Source: Maridesulfovibrio salexigens DSM 2638
GTDB taxonomy: Bacteria > Desulfobacterota > Desulfovibrionia > Desulfovibrionales > Desulfovibrionaceae
Length of the DNA stretch: 64,000 nucleotides
Reading direction: 5' to 3'
Assembly: GCF_000023445.1 (NCBI RefSeq)
Contig: NC_012881.1
Coordinates: forward strand, 1,121,501 to 1,185,500
Shown here: positions 1 through 8,501 of the stretch, in pieces
Layout of the letters: every line of letters starts with the position of its first letter
How positions within the stretch are numbered: the first letter of the stretch is position 1
The notes under the pieces: model-generated
Told to the model about the DNA's origin: nothing
Databases searched by the model: none
Seen by the model: only the letters and a program-made list of their open reading frames with translations
Made by a program: the position numbers and the translations under genes

Positions 1-2063
1 TTGCGACCGCGGTCATCAAACATTGCACGTACACGACCGTGATAGAGACCACATACAAAGGGATCACCCTGATTGATGGTACCTTCCTGAATGAGGACGG
101 TTCCAACAGGACCACGACCCTTGTCGAGTTTTGCTTCAACGATGTTACCGCGAGCGCCCTTATCCGGGTTGGCTTTGAGTTCAAGAACTTCAGCCTGCAG
201 CTGTACCATCTCAAGCAGGTTGTCGAGACCGGTTCTCTGTTTCGCTGAAACAGGAACGAACATGGTATCGCCGCCCCAGTCTTCAGGGACGAGGTCGAAT
301 TCTGCAAGTTCACGCTGTACGCGTTCGGGGTTTGCACCTTCTTTATCCATCTTGTTGACTGCAACAACGATGGGTACGCCTGCTGCCTTGGAGTGAGAGA
401 TAGCTTCACGGGTCTGATCCATGACGCCGTCATCAGCAGCTACAACAAGGATAACAATATCGGTAACCTGTGCTCCACGCATACGCATGGTGGTAAACGC
501 TTCGTGACCGGGAGTATCGAGGAAAACGATCTCACCGCGGTCGGTGGAAACGTGGTACGCACCGATGTGCTGTGTGATACCGCCTGCTTCGCCGTCGGTA
601 ACCGCACTGTGGCGGATAGCATCCAGCAAGGATGTTTTACCGTGGTCAACGTGACCCATAATGGTAACGATGGGCGGACGGGGCTTGAGGTTCTCTTCCT
701 TATCTGCCTCAGTTTTGGGCAGGAGCAGTTCCTCTTCGGAGTAGGATACGTTTTCAATTTCGTATTCAAACTCGGAAGCAAGCAGAGTCGCAGTATCAAG
801 GTCAAGGGACTGGTTGATGGTCGCCATCACACCGAGACCGAAGAGGGCCTTGATGAGTTCCTGTGCCTTGAGTCCCATCTGATGGGCCATGTCGGAAAGA
901 CGGATAGCCTCGTTGAACTTGATTTTACGTTTTGCAGCCTTGAGAGGTTTCTGAACAACAGGAGTCTGTTCAACGCGGTTCTTGCCTTTCTTGCCTCTCT
1001 TCTTGCCGCGAAACTTGCTTTCGAGTTCTCTTTCCTGATCGTTCTTGCGATGATCTTTACCGAACTCAACTACGCGTCTATCTTTTTTGAATTTCTTCTT
1101 CTTGCTCTGATCATTGCCGGGAGCCGGAGCGCCTGGAACAGGTCTGCCTGCACCGCCACCGCCGCCGGGACGAGGACCTGCAGGTCTACCGCCACCGGGA
1201 CCACCGGGACCGCCGGGACGACCACCACCGGGTCTTCCGCCGCCGGGACGACCTCCGCCGGGACGACCACCGGGTCTGTCTCCTTCGGTAGGACGACGCC
1301 TTGCTCCACCCGGACCTTCTGCTGCACGCTGTGCTGCCTGAAGGTTGGGATCAGGTCTGGAAATAATTTTTACTTTAGGCGCTTCAACTTCTTTTTTCTT
1401 CTTGCGCTTTTTCTTCTTAGGCTCGGCTTCTTTAGCTTTTTCGCTTTTTTCTTCTACTTTTTCAGCAGCTTTTTCTTTCGCTTCAGCAGCAGGCTTTTCT
1501 TCAGCCTTGCTTTCTTCTGCTTTAGCGGGTTTTTCAGCCGGAGCTTCAGCAACGGGTTCTTTTTCTTCAACAACCTTGGCGGCGGGGGGAGTTTCCACTT
1601 CGGGTGTTTTAGGTTCTTCTACTGCGGGGGCTTCTTCTTTTTTCTCAATGTCTTCAGGCTTGATAACTTTTACCATGGGCTTTTCGCTTTTAGCGGGAGC
1701 CTTTTTGGCAGGCTTTTTCTTTTCAGGAGCCTTTTCTTTTGCAGCTTCCTGTTTTTTCTCAGCAGGAGCTTCTTTCTTTTCTTCTTTTGCAGGAGCCTCT
1801 TTTGCAGTCTCCGCTTCTTCGGCTTTTGCTTTGCCGCGTCCGCCTTTACGACGGCGTACGATTACACCGGGCTGTACCTCGCGCTGTTCAACTTTGCCGG
1901 ATTTACCGGAGAGTTCCTGACGGATGGTCTCAGCCTGTTCCGCATCAATGGTGGCTACAGTGCTTTTGGCCTGTACACCGATTTCGCGGAGTTTTTGAAG
2001 GATGTCTTTGGTATTGACCCCGAGCTCGGTGGCCAATTCCTTTACTTTGATTTTTGAAGCCAT
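1..2063 (-). CDS. infB: Translation initiation factor IF-2 (3' end cut by window edge)
   Basis: IF-2 is the GTPase that brings initiator tRNA to the 30S subunit and promotes subunit joining. The ATG at 2063 gives a typical IF2 N-terminal domain ([16 protein letters not shown]). A long Lys/Glu/Ala-rich linker follows, then a Gly/Pro/Arg-rich stretch (about residues 245-310), a second IF2_N-like segment (about 385-440), and the G domain from about residue 465: G1 [13 protein letters not shown]3 DTPGHEAF, G4 NKMD. The 687 visible codons stop inside or just after the G domain and early domain II, so the C-terminal fMet-tRNA-binding domains lie outside the window. It is the last gene seen of a rimP-nusA-ylxR-infB operon, starting 6 nt after ylxR. 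The low-complexity linker gives long antisense reading frames that are not genes. Confidence 0.98.
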   Translation of the reverse strand, partial: MASKIKVKELATELGVNTKDILQKLREIGVQAKSTVATIDAEQAETIRQELSGKSGKVEQREVQPGVIVRRRKGGRGKAKAEEAETAKEAPAKEEKKEAPAEKKQEAAKEKAPEKKKPAKKAPAKSEKPMVKVIKPEDIEKKEEAPAVEEPKTPEVETPPAAKVVEEKEPVAEAPAEKPAKAEESKAEEKPAAEAKEKAAEKVEEKSEKAKEAEPKKKKRKKKKEVEAPKVKIISRPDPNLQAAQRAAEGPGGARRRPTEGDRPGGRPGGGRPGGGRPGGGRPGGPGGPGGGRPAGPRPGGGGGAGRPVPGAPAPGNDQSKKKKFKKDRRVVEFGKDHRKNDQERELESKFRGKKRGKKGKNRVEQTPVVQKPLKAAKRKIKFNEAIRLSDMAHQMGLKAQELIKALFGLGVMATINQSLDLDTATLLASEFEYEIENVSYSEEELLLPKTEADKEENLKPRPPIVTIMGHVDHGKTSLLDAIRHSAVTDGEAGGITQHIGAYHVSTDRGEIVFLDTPGHEAFTTMRMRGAQVTDIVILVVAADDGVMDQTREAISHSKAAGVPIVVAVNKMDKEGANPERVQRELAEFDLVPEDWGGDTMFVPVSAKQRTGLDNLLEMVQLQAEVLELKANPDKGARGNIVEAKLDKGRGPVGTVLIQEGTINQGDPFVCGLYHGRVRAMFDDRGR

Positions 2064-2069
2064 ATGGTT

Positions 2070-2315
2070 CTACCCCCTGAAGTTCTTCTTCCGTGGCCGA
2101 AAAAATTTAAATCTTTCAAGGCATTTGTCATTGCCGCAGACGTAATAGCCACGGCCCTGCATTACCTTTTTCTCATCCGGAATAAGCTCGATGTCGGAAG
2201 CCCCCTTGCCCACAACGAACCTGAACAGTTCTTCTTTGGCAAAACGCTGCCTGCAAATGACACATGACCTTGTCGGTTCATGTTTTTCTGTGCTGTTCTT
2301 TCCGGTCAAATACAA
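2070..2315 (-). CDS. ylxR: YlxR/RnpM family RNA-binding protein (DUF448)
   Basis: An 81-residue protein of the YlxR family, which nearly always sits between nusA and infB and binds RNA (reported in some bacteria to modulate RNase P). The signature PTRSCVICRQR near the N-terminus and the later GRGYYVC...KCLERF segment are both present; the Cys pairs could bind metal. The first plausible start is TTG at 2315 with AAAGG just upstream; no ATG is available before the conserved core. It is 39 nt downstream of nusA and 6 nt upstream of infB, so it is certainly co-transcribed. The start codon is the only uncertain point. Confidence 0.93.
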   Translation of the reverse strand: MYLTGKNSTEKHEPTRSCVICRQRFAKEELFRFVVGKGASDIELIPDEKKVMQGRGYYVCGNDKCLERFKFFRPRKKNFRG

Positions 2316-2354
2316 CTGCCTTTATTGAGTCTCCGGGGTTGCCCCCGGAGTTGA

Positions 2355-3725
2355 TTATTCTTTGGATTCCTGTTCTTCGGATTCTTCGCCGTCGGTTTCT
2401 TCAACCGCTTCTTCTGTCTGTGAAGTTTCTTCAACCTGAGCTTCTGCTTCTACAGGAGCTTCGGTTTCAGTCTCTTCCACAGCATCTTCAGCGTCACCGA
2501 TGCCAAGCAGCATGATTGCAGACTTCATGTCCGAGACCTTGGAAGGAGTCATGCCGGAAATGGACATGAGAATTTCCTCGGAAGCATTGGCAACCTGGCT
2601 GACGGTTTCAAATCCTGCGGAGAGGAAATTATCAACCGGAATTTCAGCAACACTTGCAAGCTGATCAAGGCCTTTGCTTGCGGCGTTCATTTCGCCGTAG
2701 CGGCTTTCAGTGAAGACATCAATCTTCCAACCCAGAAGTCTGGAAGCAAGCTTTACGTTCTGTCCCTTGCGGCCGATGGCAACGGTAAGCTGATCATCGG
2801 GAACGACAACTTCAAGAGTTTTCTCTTCTTCATCCACTGCAATTCTGGTGATTACAGCAGGGGAGAGAGCGTTCTGGGCATACATGGCGATGTCCTGACT
2901 CCAAACAACGATATCAATGCGTTCGCCGCGCAGTTCCTGAACAATGTTCTGGATGCGGGAGCCGCGGATACCGACGCATGCGCCTACAGGATCAACATCG
3001 CGGTCAAGAGAGTTAACTGCAACTTTGGCACGCAGTCCCGGATCACGGGCAACACCCATGATTTTGACGGTTGCATCGTCTACTTCGGGAACTTCTCTTT
3101 TGAAAAGTGCGGTCATGTAGTCAGGATGGGAGCGGGAAACAGTAATCTGGGGGCCGCGGGATTCTTTCTGTACATCAATGATGAAAGCTTGAACCCGGTC
3201 ACCGCGCTTGTATCTTTCGCGGGGGATCTGTTCGCCCTTGGGCAGTACTGCTTCAGTGCGGCCGAGGTTGATGATCCAGCCGGTACGGTCGCGGCGCTGA
3301 ATGATACCGCTGACAATTTCATGCATGCGGTTTTTGAATTCATCGTAGATGATTTCCTGTTCCGCATCACGCATGCGCTGGATGATAACCTGCTTCGCGG
3401 ATTGTGCGGCGATCCTGCCCAGATCTTCGACTTTGAGTTTGAAACCCATTTCATCGTCAATCTGTACATTGGGATCGTGTTCTTTTGCTTCTTCGAGTGT
3501 GATCTCGCTGATTTCGTCTTCAACTTCTTCAGCAACTACCTTGAACTGGTAGACTTCGATTTCGCCAGCATCTTCATTGAAGTTAACTTCGATATCCATG
3601 GCGTCGCCATATTTGCGGGCCACTGAAGAACGTACCGCTTCTTCAAGGGTATCGATGAGCAGGTCTCTGTCGATCCCACGGTCCTTGCTGATCTGGTCAA
3701 TCGCTTTTTTGAGTTCAGAACCCAT
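2355..3725 (-). CDS. nusA: Transcription termination/antitermination factor NusA
   Basis: NusA binds RNA polymerase and controls pausing, intrinsic termination and antitermination. I chose the ATG at 3725 (MGSELKKAIDQISKD) because GGAGG lies 6 nt upstream; an in-frame start 30 nt further up lacks this. The 456 residues show the N-terminal polymerase-binding domain (1-125), an S1 domain (about 135-200) and two KH domains including VGACVGIRGSRIQNI and VAIGRKGQNVKLASRLLGW. A helix-hairpin-like segment (ISGMTPSKVSDM) and a strongly acidic Glu-rich tail (last about 45 residues) follow. The second acidic repeat domain of E. coli NusA is replaced by this short tail. It is the second gene of the rimP operon; NusA could feed back on the terminator in the operon leader (inference). 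Confidence 0.98.
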   Translation of the reverse strand: MGSELKKAIDQISKDRGIDRDLLIDTLEEAVRSSVARKYGDAMDIEVNFNEDAGEIEVYQFKVVAEEVEDEISEITLEEAKEHDPNVQIDDEMGFKLKVEDLGRIAAQSAKQVIIQRMRDAEQEIIYDEFKNRMHEIVSGIIQRRDRTGWIINLGRTEAVLPKGEQIPRERYKRGDRVQAFIIDVQKESRGPQITVSRSHPDYMTALFKREVPEVDDATVKIMGVARDPGLRAKVAVNSLDRDVDPVGACVGIRGSRIQNIVQELRGERIDIVVWSQDIAMYAQNALSPAVITRIAVDEEEKTLEVVVPDDQLTVAIGRKGQNVKLASRLLGWKIDVFTESRYGEMNAASKGLDQLASVAEIPVDNFLSAGFETVSQVANASEEILMSISGMTPSKVSDMKSAIMLLGIGDAEDAVEETETEAPVEAEAQVEETSQTEEAVEETDGEESEEQESKE

Positions 3726-3800
3726 ATCGCTCCTCCGCTTCGGCACAATTTTCATGACACATGATCTGTGCCGACTAGCCGAATGACTGCCTTATTAATT

Positions 3801-4268
3801 TTATTTAAACTCGTGAATGAGTTTTGCTTTCTTTATTCTATCCCATTCGATTTTGATGGGATCTTCCTGATCTTCGAGCTTGAGCAGGAGCCCTTCCTCG
3901 TCGGTTTCCTGAAGGAGGCCTTTGAATTTCTTGCGGCCTTCGAGGGAGAAGACGAGGGCGATGTCGATTTTTTTGCCTACATAGGCGGACATCTGCTCCG
4001 GTTTGAAAAATTTTCTTTCCAGTCCGGGTGAGGAAACTTCAAGGACGTACGCACTGTCGATTACTTCTTCAACTTCGAGCATGAGACCTACGTCCCTGCT
4101 TACTTCTGCGCACTGATCAATGCTTACGCCATTTTCACTGTCGATATAAATGATGACAGCCGGACGGTTAGCGGAAGTTACTTCCACGCCCCAAAGGGTC
4201 AGCCCCATTGATTCAATGGTGGGCTCCACGAACTGGCTTACTTTTTTGGCTAATGAGCCTTGTTCCAC
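3801..4268 (-). CDS. rimP: Ribosome maturation factor RimP
   Basis: RimP is needed for late 30S subunit assembly. The protein has 155 residues, the normal family length, with the N-terminal alpha/beta domain (GLTLWGVEV, YIDSENGVSIDQCAEVSR) and the C-terminal SH3-like domain (YVGKKIDIALV...GLLQETDEEGL). The start is GTG at 4268, preceded by GGGG; no better ATG exists. The intergenic gap to nusA is 75 nt. It is the first gene of the operon, 34 nt downstream of an intrinsic terminator that belongs to its leader. Confidence 0.95.
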   Translation of the reverse strand: MEQGSLAKKVSQFVEPTIESMGLTLWGVEVTSANRPAVIIYIDSENGVSIDQCAEVSRDVGLMLEVEEVIDSAYVLEVSSPGLERKFFKPEQMSAYVGKKIDIALVFSLEGRKKFKGLLQETDEEGLLLKLEDQEDPIKIEWDRIKKAKLIHEFK

Positions 4269-4301
4269 GACTTACCCCGTGTATCTGGTTTTCAGGCGGA
4301 C

Positions 4302-4335
4302 AAAATAAAAAAAAGTGGACCTGAAGAAGGCCCAC
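4302..4335 (-). terminator. Intrinsic terminator in the rimP leader
   Basis: On the minus strand GTGGGCC, a 7-nt loop and GGTCCAC form a stem with one G-U pair, followed by eight T residues and then a further AT stretch. It lies between the promoter at 4467-4495 and the rimP start codon. Read-through is therefore required for transcription of rimP-nusA-infB from that promoter. Confidence 0.85.
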
Positions 4336-4461
4336 CTCAGCATCTTAACCCAACGAAAGGTTGAAAAAATTGAGGCTGATGCGAATGTATGAGGTTTGCC
4401 TGAAACTTCAAAAGTCTAGATGTATGCCCGTTGGGAACACTGAGATACACCCGCACCGAGT
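4303..4461 (-). ncRNA. Candidate structured leader RNA / small RNA upstream of rimP
   Basis: The DNA between a good promoter and an intrinsic terminator would give an RNA of about 155 nt. Visible helices on the minus strand are TGTAT/ATACA enclosing CCC-AAC-GGG, ACTT/AAGT, and a long element in which CCTCA and GCATC pair with GATGC and TGAGG around an inner AACC/GGTT. A second CCTCA copy could compete for the same TGAGG, which is the layout of alternative structures. No known riboswitch consensus is recognised, and 6S RNA, 4.5S RNA and tmRNA signatures are absent. It may be an attenuator leader or a free small RNA. The 5' end is inferred from the promoter. Confidence 0.5.
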
Positions 4462-4466
4462 TCAGC

Positions 4467-4495
4467 AACTTAGGCGTTACCCGAATCAATGTCAA
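4467..4495 (-). promoter_or_regulatory. Sigma70-type promoter of the rimP-nusA-infB leader
   Basis: A perfect -35 box TTGACA (4495-4490), exactly 17 nt of spacer, and -10 TAAGTT (4472-4467) on the minus strand. The expected start is near 4460, about 190 nt before rimP. Confidence 0.7.
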
Positions 4496-4606
4496 GTCCT
4501 GAATGAGTGTTTGAAAGTGGGAAGCGGGAAGAGTTACTGGGACTTGCCCGGTTGCAGGTCTGTTGATGAGTATCATTATATTATAGTACTCGCAACCCGT
4601 TACCCT

Positions 4607-4635
4607 TTGACTTTAGCTTACCATGCAGGTAGATT
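4607..4635 (+). promoter_or_regulatory. Sigma70-type promoter for the GPAG-repeat gene
   Basis: TTGACT at 4607-4612, 17 nt spacer, TAGATT at 4630-4635. A second TTGACT follows at 4635-4640 with AT-rich DNA after it, so there may be tandem promoters. The stretch 4269-4700 has no protein gene; it holds the rimP leader and these promoters. Confidence 0.5.
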
Positions 4636-4700
4636 TGACTTACCGTATAAAGGATATATTATTTTATTATAGGAACAGAATATTAACACAGGATAAAAAA

Positions 4701-4973
4701 ATGCCGGTACTTACTGATAATATCGTTGCAGGGCCCGCAGGGCACGTGCAGGCAGCCCCGGCTGCTACTTTTAGTGCCGGTCCGGCAGGTTCTACCGTTC
4801 CCGGACCCGCAGGGCATGTGATCATAACCCCGGCTACGCAAGGTGTGCGCAGTCTTGATGCTACCATAGCTTTTGAGGCTGAAGATGCTACCATTGGTTA
4901 CCAGAGTCCTGAAGTCACACAGGGAGTTGTTCCTGAAGTGACGGTTGGAGTGGTGGTTCATCTTTCTACCTGA
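4701..4973 (+). CDS. Small GPAG-repeat protein of unknown function
   Basis: A 90-residue protein starting at ATG 4701 (AGGA about 8 nt upstream). I do not recognise the family. It has no signal peptide or membrane segment. The first half contains three GPAG units in contexts such as AGPAGHVQAAPA and PGPAGHVIITPA, and the DNA repeats as CCCGCAGGGCAYGTG. The second half is a Val/Thr/Glu-rich segment ending in VTVGVVVHLST that looks like beta strands. It stands alone between its own promoter and a good terminator, so expression is likely. The resemblance to collagen-like Gly-Pro repeats is superficial, because the period is not three. Confidence 0.65.
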   Translation: MPVLTDNIVAGPAGHVQAAPAATFSAGPAGSTVPGPAGHVIITPATQGVRSLDATIAFEAEDATIGYQSPEVTQGVVPEVTVGVVVHLST

Positions 4974-4999
4974 TAGTTAATCCGACTGATTGAATCTGT

Positions 5000-5033
5000 C
5001 CCGGTCAAGTGTATGCTTGGCCGGGATTTTTTT
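5000..5033 (+). terminator. Intrinsic terminator after the GPAG-repeat gene
   Basis: CCCGGTCAAG, 6-nt loop, CTTGGCCGGG (one G-U pair), then seven T residues. Confidence 0.85.
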
Positions 5034-5046
5034 GTCTCCATGTCTT

Positions 5047-5063
5047 TTGGCCTGCACTTTGCA
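5047..5063 (+). promoter_or_regulatory. Sigma54-like promoter upstream of flgF
   Basis: TTGGCCTGCACTTTGCA keeps GG at -24 and TTGCA at -12 with the required 10-nt spacing. It sits 54 nt upstream of flgF. Middle-class flagellar genes under sigma54 and an FlrC-type activator are established in polar flagellates, so the site is sensible here. Confidence 0.55.
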
Positions 5064-5116
5064 ATAACTGGTGCAGCAACTAATGCGGAGTAAATCCTCT
5101 TTCAGGAGAAAAAGAC

Positions 5117-5884
5117 ATGCGATCCAGTATTTTCAGTGCCCTATTCGGGGCCATGTCCAACGAACACAGGATTGATATCAGCGCCAATAATTTGGCGAAC
5201 GTCAATACTACCGGTTTTAAACGTGACAACTGCGCTTTTCAGGACACGTTTATCAGGTTTGCCCATGACTATGTGGCTGATGCCAAGCCATACCTCAGGG
5301 ATAAAGACCAGCTTCCGGAAGCAAAAATTATGGCCCGTCCAAGACTTTCCGAAGAAGTGATCGACATGTCTCAGGGATCTTTCCAAAAAACCGGCAATCC
5401 CCTTGATCTAGCTATTCGCGGGGACGGTTTCTTCAAGGTTCAAAAGAACGGCGAAACTTTTCTTACCCGAAACGGTGTTTTTACCCTTTCATCTGAAGGA
5501 ACCCTTGTCACTGAGCAGGGATATCCGGTCATGGCTAACGGCGGGGAGGTCAATCTACCACCGCGTTCCAGAGTAGCTGTCGATGGCGAAGGCGTGATCT
5601 TCGCGGACGGGCAGGAAGTCGGCAGGCTCGATTTTGTTCAGCCTGCGGATTATCGCGCCCTCAAAAAGGAAGGTGAAAACCTTTTTTCAAACGAAGGTGG
5701 AGAAGTTCCCGCAGAAGGTGAAGTTGCTCAAGGATACATTGAAAAATCAAATGTAGAAGTCGTGAATGAAATGGTTGCGATGATTGAATGTCAGCGCAGC
5801 TTTGAAATGTATCAGAAAATGATCACTACCACTGACCAGCTTGACCAGAAGGTCATTCAGCAGGTTGGCCGGGCAATGATGTAA
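5117..5884 (+). CDS. flgF: Flagellar basal-body rod protein FlgF
   Basis: FlgF is a proximal rod protein of the flagellar basal body, exported by the flagellar type III system. The 255 residues have the rod/hook N-terminal motif (ISANNLANVNTTGFKRD, about residues 20-37), the middle domain with GNPLDLAIRGDGFFKV, and the C-terminal motif ending SNVEVVNEMVAMIECQRSFE. GGAG lies 9 nt before the ATG. It is the first gene of flgFGAHI and is preceded by a sigma54-like site. It is distinguished from FlgG by order and by lower similarity to the FlgG consensus. Confidence 0.93.
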   Translation: MRSSIFSALFGAMSNEHRIDISANNLANVNTTGFKRDNCAFQDTFIRFAHDYVADAKPYLRDKDQLPEAKIMARPRLSEEVIDMSQGSFQKTGNPLDLAIRGDGFFKVQKNGETFLTRNGVFTLSSEGTLVTEQGYPVMANGGEVNLPPRSRVAVDGEGVIFADGQEVGRLDFVQPADYRALKKEGENLFSNEGGEVPAEGEVAQGYIEKSNVEVVNEMVAMIECQRSFEMYQKMITTTDQLDQKVIQQVGRAMM

Positions 5885-5909
5885 TAAATTAAAACAGGGG
5901 GATAAAATT

Positions 5910-6692
5910 ATGATGCGTTCACTCTGGACAGCGGCCACAGGTATGGTTGCCCAGCAGACTCACATCGATGTTCTTTCCAACAACCTTGCCAACGTGAACA
6001 CTCAGGGGTTCAAAAAAAGCAGGGTGGAATTTGAAGACCTCATGTACCAGACCATGCGAATCGCAGGTTCTGAGACCGAAGGCGGTAACAGACTGCCCAC
6101 AGGTATGCAGATCGGTATGGGTGTAAAAGAGGTCAGCATCCACAAATTCTTTAGTCAGGGGTCTTTTGAAAGTACCGGTAACCCTCTCGATATCGCCATC
6201 GAAGGTAATGGTTTCTTTCTTGTAGATCGCAATGGCGAAGACGCTTACACACGTTCCGGTGCTTTTAAGCTCGACAGTGATGGACGTCTGGTCACCTCTA
6301 ACGGTTATCCGCTTCAGCCTGAATTTACTGTGCCTGCCGAGGCTGTGAATGTGGTTGTTTCTGAAGACGGTCACATCGCCGCACTTGATAAGAACGGTAC
6401 TGAACTTTCCAGTGCCGACATCACAATTTACGACTTTATCAACGAAGCCGGCTTGAATGCTGTAGGTAAAAACCTTTACGTGGAAACTGAAGCTTCCGGT
6501 GCAGCCATTCAGGGTACTCCGGGTGAAGATAACTTCGGTACTCTTGCTCAGGGGTATCTTGAAGGTTCCAACGTGGAGCTGGTTGATGAAATGGTAGGAC
6601 TTATTGTCGGTCAGAGGGCTTACGAGACTAACTCCAAAGCCATCACTACTTCCGACTCCATGCTTCAGACCGCAATTAACGTTAAACGATAG
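5910..6692 (+). CDS. flgG: Flagellar distal rod protein FlgG
   Basis: FlgG forms the distal rod. The protein is 260 residues, the standard length, and starts MMRSLWTAATGMVAQQTHID as FlgG proteins do, followed by VLSNNLANVNTQGFKKSRVEF and the C-terminal GYLEGSNVELVDEMVGLI...RAYETNSKAI. It lies 25 nt after flgF with GGGGG before the ATG, and is co-transcribed with flgF and flgA. Confidence 0.97.
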   Translation: MMRSLWTAATGMVAQQTHIDVLSNNLANVNTQGFKKSRVEFEDLMYQTMRIAGSETEGGNRLPTGMQIGMGVKEVSIHKFFSQGSFESTGNPLDIAIEGNGFFLVDRNGEDAYTRSGAFKLDSDGRLVTSNGYPLQPEFTVPAEAVNVVVSEDGHIAALDKNGTELSSADITIYDFINEAGLNAVGKNLYVETEASGAAIQGTPGEDNFGTLAQGYLEGSNVELVDEMVGLIVGQRAYETNSKAITTSDSMLQTAINVKR

Positions 6693-6719
6693 TAACTAAC
6701 TGACAGGACGGGTTTTATT

Positions 6720-7724
6720 ATGACTAAGGCAGGTTTTATCAACATGTTTCGCAAGGGTGCATTGATGCTTCTGATTGCTGTGCTGTTGGCTTCTTTTGCG
6801 GCCGACCCGGCAACAGCCTCAAAGGAAAACACCGACTGGCGGATCAAGATCAAGTCTGCCGCTGTGGTTAATGGTCCACGGGTTACTCTCGGTGATATTG
6901 CCGATTTTTATGGTGATCTTCCTGCGCAGACCAAAGCTGACCTTTCCGCAGTGGAGCTTTGGAATGCCCCGGCCCGTAGTCGTAAGCCTGTCAGGGTGAA
7001 CCGAAATAAGTTGCGGGTTATTTTGCAGCATTATCTTGGTGAGCTGGTACGTAATTGCATCATCCCGTCTACTCTGACCATGCAATCGGGCGGCAAAGTG
7101 ATGTCGCAGGAGCAATTGCAGAGGGCAGTTGTCAAAGTCTTGACCCCACAGGCAGAAGCCATGAACGGCGATTACAAGTTCAGGGATTTCAAGTTACCCC
7201 CCTATCTGTTTTTTAAAGATTCCATGGATAGTTTGAGGGTCCATATCCCCCGGGCCCTTGAACCGGGAAGCAATAGTTTCAGAATGGAAGTGGTCAGCGT
7301 GGACGGAAAAGTTATACGCAGATTGGCCGGCTCCCTGTTTGTAGATCTTTGGAAACCTGTTCCCTGCCCCGTTCGCCCCATTAACCGCAAGGAATTGGTT
7401 ACACCTGATCTGATCACCTGGAAGAGCAAGAATATGGCGCACTTGGGTAATCAGGTATGGGATGGTAAAGGCGGGCCGTGGCGGGTTAAGGTTCCAGTGG
7501 GAACCGGACAGCCGATCATGCGTTCGTCCATTGAACCGGCTCCGGTTATTGCCAGAGGTGACAAGGTTACCCTGATGTTCAGAGGTAAGAATTTGAAGCT
7601 CACCGTCCCTGTGGAGGCTCTTGAGGATGCCGGGGTTGGTCAGAATATCACGGTACGTAATTTGCAAAGTAAGCGTAAGGTTGTAGCGACCGTCGTCAAC
7701 GCCCAAACCGTTCAGGTTAAGTAA
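6720..7724 (+). CDS. flgA: Flagellar P-ring assembly chaperone FlgA
   Basis: FlgA is a periplasmic chaperone for P-ring (FlgI) assembly. The 334 residues begin with a signal peptide (hydrophobic core ALMLLIAVLLASFAADPATA). The C-terminal SAF-type region follows, including the segment around RGDKVTLMFRGKNLKLTVPVEA and GQNITVRNLQSKRKVVATVV, which is the FlgA hallmark. It is longer than E. coli FlgA (about 220) because of an N-terminal domain of about 110 residues, common in deltaproteobacterial FlgA. It sits between flgG and flgH. Confidence 0.92.
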   Translation: MTKAGFINMFRKGALMLLIAVLLASFAADPATASKENTDWRIKIKSAAVVNGPRVTLGDIADFYGDLPAQTKADLSAVELWNAPARSRKPVRVNRNKLRVILQHYLGELVRNCIIPSTLTMQSGGKVMSQEQLQRAVVKVLTPQAEAMNGDYKFRDFKLPPYLFFKDSMDSLRVHIPRALEPGSNSFRMEVVSVDGKVIRRLAGSLFVDLWKPVPCPVRPINRKELVTPDLITWKSKNMAHLGNQVWDGKGGPWRVKVPVGTGQPIMRSSIEPAPVIARGDKVTLMFRGKNLKLTVPVEALEDAGVGQNITVRNLQSKRKVVATVVNAQTVQVK

Positions 7725-7745
7725 TTAAGCGGAGGAATGAATAAA

Positions 7746-8444
7746 ATGAAAAAAACAACACTGGCAACTATGCTTCTTTTAGCCATTTGTGCCGGGTGCT
7801 CACCTGTTAAGCAGGCTCCGACACCCATGCCGGTTATGACTCCGCCCGCTCAATACGAACCCGAACCTATGAATAACCCCGGTTCATTGTTTGCTGCCTC
7901 TGATTCTGAATATCTTTTTGACGATAACAGAGCCAGACGAATCGGTGATATCGTGGTTGTCACAGTTTCTGAAACAAGTAAGGGTAAGCATACTTCAGAT
8001 TCAAAGGCAGAGAAGAAAAATGATACCAGCCTTGCCGTTACAAATTTCAGTGCCGGTCTTGCTACAGCAGTCGATCCCTTTAATATGAAAGGTGGTGCCG
8101 GTGATACTCCGCTGATCGGTTCTGCTACCTCAAATAAATTTTCAAGCACCGGTGAGACCAAGAACGAGTCAACTCTCACCGCTTCTGTTGCATGCAGGGT
8201 AGTCCGGATTCTTCCGGGCAATGTCATGCAGGTGGAAGGTGCGCGTCAGGTACGTATCAATGATGAAACTCAGGTTCTGGTCGTGCGCGGGCTGCTTCGC
8301 CACCGCGACATAGGACCCAGTAATACCGTGGCATCCAACTATCTGGCCGATGCCCATATCGAAGTCTATGGCCGGGGCATTCTTGCTGACAAGCAGAGAC
8401 CCGGATGGCTTTCCAGAATTCTTGATAATGTATGGCCCTTCTAA
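7746..8444 (+). CDS. flgH: Flagellar L-ring protein FlgH (lipoprotein)
   Basis: FlgH forms the outer-membrane L-ring. I prefer the ATG at 7746 (MKKTTLATMLLLAICAGC), 10 nt after GGAGG; the ATG at 7737 is only 1 nt from it. The lipobox LAICAGC puts the acylated Cys at residue 18. The conserved core is visible: DNRARRIGDIVVVTVSE, TLTASVACRVVRILPGNVM and VEGARQVRINDETQ near the C-terminal half. It is 21 nt downstream of flgA. Confidence 0.95.
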   Translation: MKKTTLATMLLLAICAGCSPVKQAPTPMPVMTPPAQYEPEPMNNPGSLFAASDSEYLFDDNRARRIGDIVVVTVSETSKGKHTSDSKAEKKNDTSLAVTNFSAGLATAVDPFNMKGGAGDTPLIGSATSNKFSSTGETKNESTLTASVACRVVRILPGNVMQVEGARQVRINDETQVLVVRGLLRHRDIGPSNTVASNYLADAHIEVYGRGILADKQRPGWLSRILDNVWPF

Positions 8445-8501
8445 TCTCAGGGCATAGTTAATAAGGTTTTATAAGAGTTACAGTGATCAATGGAGGGAAG
8501 G

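Noticed and set aside
393-2057. 554-codon plus-strand frame opposite infB, and smaller ones in the same stretch
   Set aside because: Antisense of the IF-2 low-complexity linker; its residues are Phe/Ser/Gly runs that mirror Lys/Glu/Ala codons, and infB itself is certain.
4303-4461. 6S RNA or a known riboswitch upstream of rimP
   Set aside because: No central-bubble layout with paired ends as in 6S RNA, and no TPP, SAM, cobalamin or c-di-GMP consensus found by eye.
4337-4576. 79-codon minus-strand frame in the rimP leader
   Set aside because: It would begin before the promoter and end inside the terminator region, and shows no conserved features; the stretch is better read as structured RNA.
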